Shown here: piece after piece, positions 40,095 to 47,876 of the stretch | Position numbering within the stretch: the stretch's first letter is position 1 | Layout: every line of letters begins with the position of its first letter | Assembly: GCA_003599025.1 (NCBI GenBank) | Contig: QZIL01000049.1 | Location: forward strand, 1-47,876 | Reading direction: 5' to 3' | Length of the DNA stretch: 47,876 nucleotides | Origin: Nitrospiraceae bacterium | GTDB taxonomy: Bacteria; Nitrospirota; Thermodesulfovibrionia; UBA6902 | Translations under genes and position numbers: made by a program | The notes under the pieces: model-generated | What the model was told of the DNA's origin: nothing | The model's database searches: none | The model's input: the letters and a program-made list of their open reading frames with translations, nothing else

Positions 40095-42029
40095 ATGAAA
40101 AGAGTTATTAATGTCTTTATTCCTGCAGCAGGCCTCGGGGAAAGACTTCGCCCGATTACAACCCATATACCCAAACCACTTCTCCCTGTTCTTGGCAAAC
40201 CGGTGATTCAGCATGTTCTTGACAATGTTGTCAAACTGCCTTTTAACAGGATTGGGATAAATCTTCACTACAGGAAAGAGGCGGTTGAAGAATGGGCTAG
40301 GTCCTGTTCGCTGAAAGAAAAGATTGTTCTGTTCCCTGAAGAAAAAATCCTTGGCACAGGTGGTGCCCTGAAGAACGCCGGGGAATTTCTGAAGGCCGGC
40401 ACATTTCTGGTACATAATTCGGACATACTATCCGACATAAATTTGTCCAGCCTGCTTGACTATCATATGGCGTCAAATAATCTTGTGACACTTGCTGTCC
40501 ATGACTATCCGAGGTTTAACAGTGTTGTAGTGGATGGAAATGGAATTCTGGAAGGTATTGAAATACCCCCCCATCCCCCCCTTGGCAAGGGGGGGAGAAG
40601 AGGGAGGGTAGCCTTTACAGGCATAGCTGTCTACGAGCCGGAATTCCTGGACTATTTGCCGGAGGGGAAATCCAGTGTTGTTGATGCATGGCTGGATGCT
40701 GTTGCTGCAGGGAAAAGCATAGGAACATTTGATGTAAACATGGTCGAGTTTGACCCCCACCCCTACTGGAGTGACATAGGAACACCGGATGCGTATGCTG
40801 CAGCGGTCTTTGAACTGATGAGAAGGGAAGGGGAGACGGTATTCGTTCATCCGTCAATTGACATGTGTCCTGATATAGATATGCAGGGACATGTTGTCAT
40901 TGAGGAGGGGTGTAATGTAAGGGCGTTGCATGCAACGCCCCTACTTCGGAATTGCATCGTGCTTCCGGAAGGTATAATACCCCCGCATCCCCCCCTTAGT
41001 AAGGGGGGGCCACCAAGGGGTGAATTCAATAACTGCATCATCGGCCCCGGTTTTAAGGTCGACCTCACCTGCTCTGAGATATTGAGTATTGATAAGGACA
41101 ATAGACAATTGATCGGGTCCGGAGGATCGGACAGAAGATACTACAGGACCAGCAGGGAAAATAAATCAGTTGTGCTCATGCAGTGTAAGGCAGATGATCC
41201 TGACTATGAACGGCAGATTGAGTATACGAAATATTTCCTTAAGCACACTCTGCCTGTTCCCGGACTGATTGAAATGGACAGGGAGAGGAAAAACGCCCTG
41301 ATTGAAGACGCCGGGGACATTTCCCTTTACAGCTGGCTTAAGTGTCCCCGTGACAGGATGGCAATAGAAAATATTTACAGGAAGGTGATAGACATCATTG
41401 TCCTTCTGCATACAGATGTTACCGAAGATGTCTCGGCCTGCCCGCTTCTTGCAGGCAGGACCTTTGATTATGAACATTTCCGTTGGGAGACTGAATATTT
41501 CATTAAGAGATTTGTAGAGGGCGTGAGGAATATTAGTATCAAAAACCATTCAGCCCTTGATGAAGAGCTTCATCAGCTTGCAGTAAAAGCAGACGCTTTA
41601 CCCAAGACAGTGGTACACAGAGATTTTCAGTCCCAGAACATCATGGTCATAAAAGGGCGGGAGCTGCGCCTGATAGATTATCAGGGTGCCAGGCTCGGAC
41701 CGCCGGCTTATGATGTAGCGTCTATGTTATGGGACCCGTATTATCGTATAGAGGATGGGATAAGAGAGCAACTGCTGGACTATTATATTGTTAATATGAA
41801 TTCTCGATCATCAGGTAAATTTGATGAAGTTAATTTTCATTCCTCGCTTGTCATATGCAGGCTTCAGAGACATATGCAGGCACTCGGGGCTTACGGCTTT
41901 TTGTCGTTGGTGAAAGGGAAGAGTTATTTTCAGAAGTACATGCCGGAGGGAGTGAGGCTGCTGAAGGAGGATGTCTGCAATGTCAAGGAAGAATTCCCTG
42001 AATTATATGAGCTGATTATTGGTTTGTAA
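40095..42029 (+). CDS. MurU-AmgK-like fusion: sugar-1-phosphate nucleotidyltransferase plus sugar kinase
   Basis: The 644-residue protein joins two enzymes. Residues 1-245 are an NTP-transferase (AAGLGERLRPITTHIPKPLLPVLGKPVIQH; EEKILGTGGALKNA; FLVHNSDILSDI; YWSDIGTPDAY), followed by beta-helix-like repeats to ~325. Residues ~340-640 are an APH-type kinase (VVHRDFQSQNIMV with Asp510, LIDYQGARLGPPAYDVAS). This matches MurU plus AmgK, which turn MurNAc into MurNAc-1-phosphate and UDP-MurNAc. A generic sugar use cannot be excluded. Three repeats are translated in frame at residues ~157-171, 275-284 and 295-309. The ATG at 40095 lacks a ribosome binding site. Confidence 0.85.
   Translation: MKRVINVFIPAAGLGERLRPITTHIPKPLLPVLGKPVIQHVLDNVVKLPFNRIGINLHYRKEAVEEWARSCSLKEKIVLFPEEKILGTGGALKNAGEFLKAGTFLVHNSDILSDINLSSLLDYHMASNNLVTLAVHDYPRFNSVVVDGNGILEGIEIPPHPPLGKGGRRGRVAFTGIAVYEPEFLDYLPEGKSSVVDAWLDAVAAGKSIGTFDVNMVEFDPHPYWSDIGTPDAYAAAVFELMRREGETVFVHPSIDMCPDIDMQGHVVIEEGCNVRALHATPLLRNCIVLPEGIIPPHPPLSKGGPPRGEFNNCIIGPGFKVDLTCSEILSIDKDNRQLIGSGGSDRRYYRTSRENKSVVLMQCKADDPDYERQIEYTKYFLKHTLPVPGLIEMDRERKNALIEDAGDISLYSWLKCPRDRMAIENIYRKVIDIIVLLHTDVTEDVSACPLLAGRTFDYEHFRWETEYFIKRFVEGVRNISIKNHSALDEELHQLAVKADALPKTVVHRDFQSQNIMVIKGRELRLIDYQGARLGPPAYDVASMLWDPYYRIEDGIREQLLDYYIVNMNSRSSGKFDEVNFHSSLVICRLQRHMQALGAYGFLSLVKGKSYFQKYMPEGVRLLKEDVCNVKEEFPELYELIIGL
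40564..40610. repeat. In-frame PPLGKGG palindromic repeat in the MurU-like domain
   Basis: Outer arms TACCC and GGGTA, inner arms of seven C and seven G around a short loop. Read in frame it gives IPPHPPLGKGGRRGR, inserted between two strands of the nucleotidyltransferase domain. Confidence 0.85.
40917..40944. repeat. In-frame GTAGGGGCG palindrome inside the fusion gene
   Basis: A 28-base palindrome with arms GTAAGGGCG and CGCCCCTAC (one mismatch) and core TTGCATGCAA. It is the third member of the family at 7381 and 8218. Here it is translated as VRALHATPLL within the beta-helix region. Confidence 0.85.
40979..41022. repeat. In-frame PPLSKGG palindromic repeat in the fusion gene
   Basis: Inner arms of seven C and seven G surround TTAGTAA; outer arms are TACCCC and AGGGGT-like. 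Translation gives IPPHPPLSKGGPPRGE in the linker before the kinase part. Confidence 0.85.
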
Positions 42030-42093
42030 ACAGCGCCGTTGTTTCTATTTCTTGTAGCGATCTTTGTTATTTCATGAGAAGGAGATGTCCAAC

Positions 42094-42492
42094 ATGCAGC
42101 TTGGCAATACAATTTACGTCAGGATTTATGAAAACAGAGTCCATATTCGAAACATAGATGATCGAAATGATATTGAACTTTCATCTGAATCACCTTTTAC
42201 ATCAGAAAGACTTCTGATAGGTAATTTTAGTGCTGCCCAGACACTCCTGAAAAAAGGCCTGAAAATAGTAATGGGGAAGAAGTTTTATCCGCCGGCCATC
42301 TTGATGCATCCGATTGAAAAAATTGATGGCGGATTATCTCAGGTTGAGGAGAGGGTATTAAAAGACCTGGCCATTATTACAGGCGCCCGGAATGTGGTTG
42401 TGTGGGTTGGTCACGAACTGGACGATGATGAAGTGTTGAAGTTGATACGGAACGATAATGACCAGGATGTCATTTGCGATAATAAAGGTTAA
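42094..42492 (+). CDS. MreB-like actin-fold fragment protein
   Basis: The ATG at 42094 is chosen because AAGGAG lies nine bases upstream; a TTG at 42064 and an ATG at 42085 are in frame. The 132-residue product has LIGNFSAAQTLLKKGLKIVMGKKFYPPAILMHP and GLSQVEERVLKDLAIITGARNVVVWVG, which parallel the MreB region 'GVIADF-VTE-ML...VVICVP-GITEVERRAVRE-A-GAREV'. It thus corresponds to part of the first actin subdomain and ends before the rest of MreB. It may be a small standalone family rather than a broken gene, because its own ribosome binding site and clean ends are intact. Function unknown; it follows the peptidoglycan-recycling gene. Confidence 0.6.
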   Translation: MQLGNTIYVRIYENRVHIRNIDDRNDIELSSESPFTSERLLIGNFSAAQTLLKKGLKIVMGKKFYPPAILMHPIEKIDGGLSQVEERVLKDLAIITGARNVVVWVGHELDDDEVLKLIRNDNDQDVICDNKG

Positions 42493-42550
42493 CAGTACAT
42501 GGGAGACAGAAGAACCACTTCTCCTGGTCCATGAATGATGGAGAGCAGGA

Positions 42551-42907
42551 TCAATAACTCAGTATTTCCCGTATCTTACTCTTCAGCTCATCGAAGTTGG
42601 ATGATTTTACCACATAGTGGTCAGCGGCCACTGCTGAAAAATCTGACTTGTATACACTGTAGGCAGAACATATGATTACCGGCAGATCGTACTCGATTTC
42701 CCTTATTTTCCGCAGAACACTAAGGCCGTCTTCTCCGGGCATCTTAATGTCCAGTGTTACGAGGTCCGGCCTTTCTTCTCTTATCATCCTAAGGGCCGTC
42801 TCGCCTCGGTCAGCCAGAATAACGTCATAGCCCTCGTCAGTGAGTTCTTCCTGAAAAAGGAGTCTCATATTTTTTTCGTCGTCTACGACAAGGATTTTCT
42901 TCTTCAC
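42551..42907 (-). CDS. Stand-alone response regulator receiver (CheY-like)
   Basis: The 118-residue protein is a complete receiver domain: acidic pair in VVDDEKN, phospho-acceptor Asp in LVTLDIKMPGEDG, and conserved Ser/Thr and Lys in IICSAYS and HYVVKSSNFDEL. There is no output domain. The GTG start overlaps the upstream glycosyltransferase stop (GTGA), so they are coupled. It might regulate that enzyme or a phosphorelay. Confidence 0.93.
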   Translation of the reverse strand: MKKKILVVDDEKNMRLLFQEELTDEGYDVILADRGETALRMIREERPDLVTLDIKMPGEDGLSVLRKIREIEYDLPVIICSAYSVYKSDFSAVAADHYVVKSSNFDELKSKIREILSY

Positions 42908-44220
42908 CCGGTTACCCCTCTCTTATGGTCAAGACCCCACCGCTCTGCCAGGTAGGGCTTTAATTTCTCAAAAATATAACGCTGCTGATTGATTATTTCT
43001 TCGGCCTGATGAGAATCCAGATTTATGGTTTTTCTGACAAAGGACGCTACCTTTGCATAATATAGCGGGACCAGCGCTTCTATTACATCATCAGGGCCCA
43101 GTCCTCCGGGGCTTTTTGTGTAGGCAATCGCGAAATCAAATAATGATTTTATCCATATTTCCTCAGGAAGCTCAAAAAGAGCATGGTCCATTCCTGCAAT
43201 CTCTTCGACCTTCTGAAGGTTTTCAGGAGACAGCACTTCTTTCAATACAGTCATGCACAAGGGCAGGCTGTCTTTGAACTTGTTTATCAGATTTTCAGGG
43301 TCCACCTCAATCGGTTTCGGGGCAGCCTCTGACTCAAACCCGAATATGGCAGTAGGACGGCTCCCTTTCACCTGGAGCCATTTTCCTTCATAGGATTCCA
43401 TCAGACTGAATATAGTACCGACAACCTGCCTGAACATGGGGCTGAGGTCCTTGCCGGGATCTTTATCATCGTGGAGTTTGGCGCCGAGAAACGACTGGCA
43501 GATCCTGAAATTTTCGCATATGGCAGTGGTCGTCATCCAGATATCTATACCGAACCTTGCGATGTCCGACTCCCATACATCCTTGGCCAGAAGACTTTCA
43601 GCCAGCTCCGGTGAAAAACCGAAATCGCCTCCGATGGGCTGGCGTACACGTCTGCCGTAAAGGGCACATGTCATCGGATAGGCTATCATGTTCGTAATGG
43701 TGCCGTCATATTTATGCCGGCTGTAATATGGGGTAACGAACCCGAAATTCTTGAGTGCTACGGGGGCGATAAGCATTTCGATCCATTCTGGAGAGATGCT
43801 CCTCAGGTCTGCATCAAGCATACAGCCTGCCCTGAAGCCGAGAAACTTCCCGGCCTCCAGGATCGCCTTTACAGCAGTGCCTTTTCCTGATGGTCCGAGG
43901 TATTTTGCGACGAGTATGCCGGTTTCATTTTCAGGTCTGGGAATAAATGCATTTTCAAAATAATGCTTGTCCGTGAGGGCATTGACAGCCCTTTGGGTCT
44001 CTTCAATATTTCCCCCTTCGGATATTATTATCAATCCTTTTAACGAGGGGAAGTATTTTGCAAGGCCAAGTTCAGCGGCCTTGATGACCCTGCCTATGCT
44101 TTTTGCATTGTTATAACTCGGGATACCAATAATGATGTCTGCATGGCCGGTTTCTTTTAATTTCTCCAGGGCTTCTTCATTAATTGCGGTAAAGTTGTAA
44201 GGGATGTCCCTGCTGCTCAA
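42904..44220 (-). CDS. GT81/GT2-like family glycosyltransferase
   Basis: The 438-residue protein has a GT-A fold: IIIGIPSYNNAKSIGRVIKAAE, SEGGN, KYLGPSGKGTAVKAILEA, the DxD metal site in CMLDADLRS, and PIGGDFGFSPELAESL with IARFGIDIWMTTTAI, as in glucosyl-3-phosphoglycerate and mannosylglycerate synthases. A ~150-residue helical C-terminus follows. The donor and acceptor are unknown. A TTG start at 44220 behind AAGGAGG is used. It is coupled to a CheY-like gene. Confidence 0.85.
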   Translation of the reverse strand: MSSRDIPYNFTAINEEALEKLKETGHADIIIGIPSYNNAKSIGRVIKAAELGLAKYFPSLKGLIIISEGGNIEETQRAVNALTDKHYFENAFIPRPENETGILVAKYLGPSGKGTAVKAILEAGKFLGFRAGCMLDADLRSISPEWIEMLIAPVALKNFGFVTPYYSRHKYDGTITNMIAYPMTCALYGRRVRQPIGGDFGFSPELAESLLAKDVWESDIARFGIDIWMTTTAICENFRICQSFLGAKLHDDKDPGKDLSPMFRQVVGTIFSLMESYEGKWLQVKGSRPTAIFGFESEAAPKPIEVDPENLINKFKDSLPLCMTVLKEVLSPENLQKVEEIAGMDHALFELPEEIWIKSLFDFAIAYTKSPGGLGPDDVIEALVPLYYAKVASFVRKTINLDSHQAEEIINQQRYIFEKLKPYLAERWGLDHKRGVTG

Positions 44221-44358
44221 TTTAAGGCCTCCTTCTGTCCTGAAGTTATTATAGTCTACAATTTCAATGGAGAAAAATCTTCCGGGATAGATTGGGAGAC
44301 ACCATCATTACAGGGAACTCACAACACGTACATGCTGCGGGAATCGTTAAGCTTCAGG

Positions 44359-45351
44359 TTAACGGTCAATATAGTTTGCCTGTCTTAAGATATTGCCGGG
44401 GACATTAATACCTAAAGCCTGTGCGGCTTTCAGGTCGATTCTAAGGAAAAAGTCTGCTGTTTCAACAGGCAGGGCAGAAGGAGGTGTCCCTCTGAGAATA
44501 GTGTGTGCCAAACGGCTCACCTGTTTGCCCAGCTGGAAGTCGCTCTCACCGTATGCGACAACTATGCCTTTCCTGTTCGGCGACTGGGTGGATGATGCGG
44601 AGGGGATTTTAGAGGACAGTGCTGCCCCGACAATTTTATCGACATTCGAAAAGAGCAGATGCGAACAGGTCATCCACAGGGCGTCGGCATCGTCAGGTAC
44701 ATGGGCCAGTGCATTTTCCAGTTCCTGCGCATTGCTTATGTTTTCAGTTGTTATCTGAATGTCCAGTTTGGCAGCAGCTTTCCGGAGGTCCTCCACCGTA
44801 GCGAAGGCCGCATCATCAGTAAAATGGAAAGGGACATAAACGTGCTTCACGCCAGGGGCTACCTTATGAAGGTATTCCAGTGCCTTGGGGGTGCTGCCGC
44901 GTACACTTACTCCGGTGAGCATGCCCCCCGGTCGGGTCATGGATTCTACTATACCTGAAAAGACCGGATCAAATACCGGACCGAAGACACCGGGCACCTC
45001 CTTGCCTGTAAGGGCCTCTTTGAGTTTTTTAGTAACCGGTGTGGTTAGCGAATATATCAGGTCGACTTTATTTGCCAGCATTTCATCGATTGCCGGATCG
45101 ACCCTGTCTGTACTGTCCAGAGGTCCGGCATAGAGGTAGGTTATATTTTTGCCCTCATGATACCCATGTTCTTCCATCCCGGACCTGAATCCCCTTACTA
45201 CTTCCTCAAGTCCGGTGCTGGGATTGATAATGCCGACAGTATAGTGTTTTTCTTTTACTGTGTCACAGCCGGAAAAAGTCGTAAGGTTAAGTATTATTAT
45301 GAAGCAGATGGATGACAGAAATAAAATTGATACACGCGTCATATCTCTCAT
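44359..45351 (-). CDS. ABC transporter substrate-binding protein (PF04392-like), orphan
   Basis: The 330-residue product has an N-terminal hydrophobic segment with a possible lipobox (TTFSGC) and the periplasmic binding-protein pattern of the TrpX/'sugar' DUF534 family: YTVGIINPSTGLEEVVRGFRSGMEEHGYHEGKNI, KVDLIYSLTTPVTKKLKEAL, RPGGMLTGVSVRG, IPSASSTQSPNRKGIVVAYGESDFQLGKQVSRLA and the C-terminal LKAAQALGINVPGNILRQA. The cognate permease and ATPase genes are not adjacent, so its ligand and role (transport or sensing) are open. Confidence 0.85.
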   Translation of the reverse strand: MRDMTRVSILFLSSICFIIILNLTTFSGCDTVKEKHYTVGIINPSTGLEEVVRGFRSGMEEHGYHEGKNITYLYAGPLDSTDRVDPAIDEMLANKVDLIYSLTTPVTKKLKEALTGKEVPGVFGPVFDPVFSGIVESMTRPGGMLTGVSVRGSTPKALEYLHKVAPGVKHVYVPFHFTDDAAFATVEDLRKAAAKLDIQITTENISNAQELENALAHVPDDADALWMTCSHLLFSNVDKIVGAALSSKIPSASSTQSPNRKGIVVAYGESDFQLGKQVSRLAHTILRGTPPSALPVETADFFLRIDLKAAQALGINVPGNILRQANYIDR

Positions 45352-45670
45352 TGCTTGATTTCATATTTACAGATGGAGAGAAATATGTCAACCCATTGAT
45401 AATAAATGGCCGGGTCAGGACCGAAAATGAAAAATTGCATGGCTGATTATAATTTATTTCTTATCAATTTGAGACATGACTGCTTATTAGCTCATAGGTG
45501 ACCAGCTTGAACCGTGTGGTATCATGGATTGAAAGGTAACATTTAGCAGGAAGATGTGGCTGCTGCAATCGGAAATAAATAAAATATGTGACGAGCGGAT
45601 ATTATATTCATGATGATCATGTGTGATATTAAAGAATATCACTGAGAAATAAAGAGACAGTCATATTATT
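45352..45670. other. Divergent intergenic region with two inverted repeats
   Basis: This 319-base gap separates the binding-protein gene and the AEC transporter gene. A 13-base palindrome (CATGATGATCATG) lies at 45609-45621. A 20-base inverted repeat with arms GTGATATT and AATATCAC around AAAG lies at 45623-45642, 29 bases before the transporter start. The rest is AT-rich with no gene recognised. Confidence 0.55.
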
Positions 45671-46573
45671 ATGGAAAATTTCATAGTTACAATATCATTG
45701 CTGCTTATTGGCATGGCGTTGAAACGCATCCCGGTCTTTTCGACTGAGACAGGAAATATTTTAAATCTTTTTGTCATATATGTATCTTTGCCGGCATTGG
45801 TCCTTCTCAAGATCCCCGAGTTGAGCTTCTCCCGGAACTTGCTGGTCCCCGCAGTAATGCCGTGGACAATGCTGCTTTTTTCCTGTGCAATGATATTAAT
45901 CCTGTCCAGACTAATGAAATGGGAGCGTACGACAACAGGGTGTCTTCTACTGTTGATTCCATTAGGCAATACATCATTCCTTGGGATACCTATGGTGCAG
46001 GCTTTTTTTGGAGACCAGGCTGTTCCATATGCGCTGTTATATGATCAGCTGGGTTCATTCCTGGCTTTGGCTACATACGGCTCCCTGGTCCTTGCCCTTT
46101 ATGGAACAGGGACGACCAGCCCGACCTTGCAAAGCGTAGTTAAGAAGGTTATTTCATTTCCTCCATTTATTGCACTTGTCCTTGCCTTTATTCTTAAAGC
46201 CGTCCCTTATCCGTCTGTTGCTGTGGCTGTTTTGAAAATACTGGCCGCTACGCTGGTCCCCACAGTAATGATAGCAGTTGGCTTTCAATTAACGCTGCGA
46301 TTAGACAGAAAAGTAATTTCTCAACTCGGTATAGGGCTTTCCATAAAACTTATTGCCGCCCCCTTAACAGCATTGTTAGTATGTAAAACAATCGGGCTGG
46401 AGGGAGAGGCTGTACAGGTTTCGGTCTTTGAGGCCGGAATGCCCCCCATGGTATCAGCCGGAGCACTCGCCATATTGGCCAATCTCTCTCCTGCCCTGAC
46501 AGCAGCGTTAGTCGGAATTGGCATTGTGCTCAGCTTCGCGACATTGCCGGTGCTTTATCAGCTGCTGGTATGA
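45671..46573 (+). CDS. AEC (auxin efflux carrier) family transporter
   Basis: The 300-residue protein has about ten membrane segments in the AEC arrangement, with motifs NLFVIYVSLPALVLLKI, LGNTSFLGIPMVQAFFG, YDQLGSFLALATYGSLVL and EAGMPPMVSAGALAI. AEC proteins export or import organic acids such as malate. The substrate is unknown. It stands alone after the divergent region. Confidence 0.92.
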   Translation: MENFIVTISLLLIGMALKRIPVFSTETGNILNLFVIYVSLPALVLLKIPELSFSRNLLVPAVMPWTMLLFSCAMILILSRLMKWERTTTGCLLLLIPLGNTSFLGIPMVQAFFGDQAVPYALLYDQLGSFLALATYGSLVLALYGTGTTSPTLQSVVKKVISFPPFIALVLAFILKAVPYPSVAVAVLKILAATLVPTVMIAVGFQLTLRLDRKVISQLGIGLSIKLIAAPLTALLVCKTIGLEGEAVQVSVFEAGMPPMVSAGALAILANLSPALTAALVGIGIVLSFATLPVLYQLLV

Positions 46574-46903
46574 CATCCCATCCTGTTATTAGTTCCTGAA
46601 GTAGTTTTTATCATAGTATTAACTTTTTTAATTTTTAAAAAAAAAGACCAGCCTGATACATTAATGCAATCTCGATTCTGAAATATAATACTTAATTCCC
46701 TGAATGATGGGAATCGGAGCATATCGGAATTAATAAAACAGGTTACCTTTAATTCATGTTATCAGCCGGGCACTTAAGCATTAACAAATAAAGGAGGTAA
46801 CAGCTTATGACGTGAAGACGTGAACATGATACTGCTGCGTAATTGACGGACGTGAGTATTCAGCTCTTTTCTTTAATCAATTTATTCCACAAGGAGGTTT
46901 GTT
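46574..46903. other. Intergenic region before the carbonic anhydrase gene
   Basis: This 330-base AT-rich gap holds a run of A and T (46621-46645) and, at 46793-46815, a strong ribosome binding site (AAAGGAGGTAACAGCTT) directly before ATG ACG TGA, a start codon followed almost at once by a stop. No gene or promoter was recognised with certainty. Confidence 0.4.
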
Positions 46904-47707
46904 ATGAAATCATTAATAGTAGTCCTGTTTGTCAGCCTGGCGCTGGCAGGCAATCTGTACGCCGAAGAGAAGAAACACGAGGCCAAGCACGAGGCCAAAC
47001 ATGAGGCCCCTGCTGAACAGAACCAGTGTATCGGTGCAGGGCCGCAGTCGCCACGTGATATAGACAGCAAGGCCGGCAGCAATAAAGTAATATTCAATGC
47101 GGCCCCCTCGATCAAGGACATGAACCTGTGTAATGTCCATTTTCACAGAAACGCGGAACACAAAGCAGCGGCATATTCAACATATGTGGAAGATGGCAGC
47201 AATTCAGGCTGGGCATGCAAGGAGCCGGCAGCAGGACGTCTTTCAGAAAAACATGCTGAATATAAGGGCTGCGAGGGTGTAGCAGAAGGGGACACTATCG
47301 AGGTCCATTGGGTGCACACAACCTGTGATATAAATACCCATGGAGTAAAGCCGCTGGGCGGAGGACTGAACGCCTGCATGACGACCATGTGTCCCAACCC
47401 TGAATTAAGGGTCGTGGCCCAGGTTTATGTGCTTGAGAAAAACGGAAAAGTAAAATTTACCGAAAAAGCCCCGGTCTCTCACAAAGATCCTACAGTGGTG
47501 TACACTGGTTCCACAACAGGGACCAGCTGGAACAACCACCACTGTTCGCCGCTGCAGGTCACCTGGGACGTTAAAACAACATGCGATACGCTGGATATCG
47601 ATGATTTCAGCAAATGGTGCAGTGATAATAAATACCATGAGAAACACGCTCACGGTGTTAGGGAACTGGTAACTTCGGAGAAGCTGTTAAGCAAAATACC
47701 AAAGTAA
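46904..47707 (+). CDS. Delta-class carbonic anhydrase
   Basis: A signal peptide (KSLIVVLFVSLALAGNLYA) is followed by three KHEA units and a Cys-rich catalytic domain. The patterns NLCNVHFHRNAEHKA, EVHWVHTTCDI, GGLNACMTTMCPNPELRVVAQVYVLEK and HCSPLQVTWDVKTTC match the delta-class carbonic anhydrases (first known from diatoms, with bacterial members), with His residues as zinc ligands in NVHFHR. The enzyme interconverts CO2 and bicarbonate in the periplasm. Eleven or so Cys suggest disulfides. AAGGAGG precedes the ATG. No clear operon partner is visible. Confidence 0.85.
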   Translation: MKSLIVVLFVSLALAGNLYAEEKKHEAKHEAKHEAPAEQNQCIGAGPQSPRDIDSKAGSNKVIFNAAPSIKDMNLCNVHFHRNAEHKAAAYSTYVEDGSNSGWACKEPAAGRLSEKHAEYKGCEGVAEGDTIEVHWVHTTCDINTHGVKPLGGGLNACMTTMCPNPELRVVAQVYVLEKNGKVKFTEKAPVSHKDPTVVYTGSTTGTSWNNHHCSPLQVTWDVKTTCDTLDIDDFSKWCSDNKYHEKHAHGVRELVTSEKLLSKIPK

Positions 47708-47727
47708 ATATCTTCAGGTGCTGGGGG

Positions 47728-47769
47728 CAGGTCTGCATTCTTAATCAATGCCGGTAAAATGCAGACCTG
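47728..47769. terminator. Long hairpin after the carbonic anhydrase gene
   Basis: Perfect 12-base arms CAGGTCTGCATT and AATGCAGACCTG surround an 18-base loop. No T-run follows, so it may be a terminator of weak type or a repeat arm pair. Confidence 0.5.
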
Positions 47770-47801
47770 GCACTACCGTTTAGCGAAAGCTTTGTAGAAT
47801 C

Positions 47802-47875
47802 CCCCGTGGCTTGCCACGGGGATGAATACATGCATTACCCAGAGGGTTATTAGGGAGACGGGAAGGCTCCCTAAT
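47802..47875. repeat. Two further palindromes at the right edge
   Basis: A hairpin with perfect 9-base arms CCCCGTGGC and GCCACGGGG (47802-47821) is followed by one with arms ATTAGGGAG and CTCCCTAAT (47849-47875). With the hairpin at 47728 they make three in 150 bases, typical of dispersed palindromic repeats. The last may continue beyond the window. Confidence 0.65.
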
Positions 47876-47876
47876 C

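Noticed and set aside
47728-47876. CRISPR array at the right edge because of several short inverted repeats
   Set aside because: The hairpins are different from each other and there are no equal direct repeats with spacers.

Overview
The window comes from a Gram-negative, anaerobic or facultative bacterium. TonB/ExbBD, an outer-membrane receptor, lipoproteins and Tat-exported enzymes all imply two membranes. The gene mix fits a Nitrospirota (Thermodesulfovibrionia-like) or similar deep lineage: periplasmic nitrate reductase, octaheme Hao-like cytochrome, NosL proteins, an AhbD/NirJ-like radical SAM enzyme, HD-GYP and multi-PAS sensors, and many palindromic repeats. The placement is inference; no marker gene settles it. 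No rRNA, tRNA, CRISPR array, prophage or insertion sequence was seen.

Bases 1-5500 (+ strand) hold the tail of an unknown gene and a metal/heme-handling cluster: two NosL-like proteins, a one-heme DUF3365 (Tll0287-like) protein, a small membrane protein, an FtsX/MacB-type ABC permease with its LolD-like ATPase, and an unknown cysteine-bearing polytopic membrane protein. Bases 5533-11022 (- strand) are a periplasmic nitrate reductase operon, napA-napG-napH-napB-napD, with a divergent Crp/Fnr regulator at 11327-12028. Bases 12083-17935 (- strand) encode TonB-dependent uptake (TonB, ExbD, ExbB, receptor) together with redox and metal proteins (DUF2318, polyferredoxin membrane protein, YHS-domain protein, Cys-rich miniprotein).

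Bases 18530-23260 (+ strand) form a likely regulatory and respiratory unit: a heme-domain (DUF3365) histidine kinase, its OmpR-type response regulator, a second NapD-like protein and an octaheme Hao-family cytochrome. The promoters of the last two share an almost identical array of TTWACA direct repeats with 11-10-11 base spacing, the best regulatory signal in the window. With Nap this suggests nitrate to nitrite and onward to ammonium through a Hao-type reductase instead of NrfA, controlled by a heme-based sensor.

Bases 23311-34026 are mostly housekeeping and signalling genes (zinc-dependent phospholipase C-like protein, ScpB, alpha-glucan phosphorylase, AlkD-like, isoprenylcysteine methyltransferase-like, a secreted protein, RlmN, HD-GYP and PAS proteins). 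Bases 34268-37820 are tetrapyrrole genes (hemE, AhbD/NirJ-like, hemW), followed by a MntA/HepT toxin-antitoxin pair. Bases 38842-42029 encode a likely peptidoglycan-sugar recycling pair: NamZ and a MurU-AmgK-like fusion. The right end has an MreB-like fragment protein, a response regulator with a GT81-like glycosyltransferase, an orphan ABC binding protein, an AEC transporter and a delta-class carbonic anhydrase.

Short palindromic repeats are scattered through the window, and several sit inside reading frames (hemW, the MurU-AmgK fusion, probably the ends of napH and the start of the ABC ATPase), where they are translated without breaking the frame.
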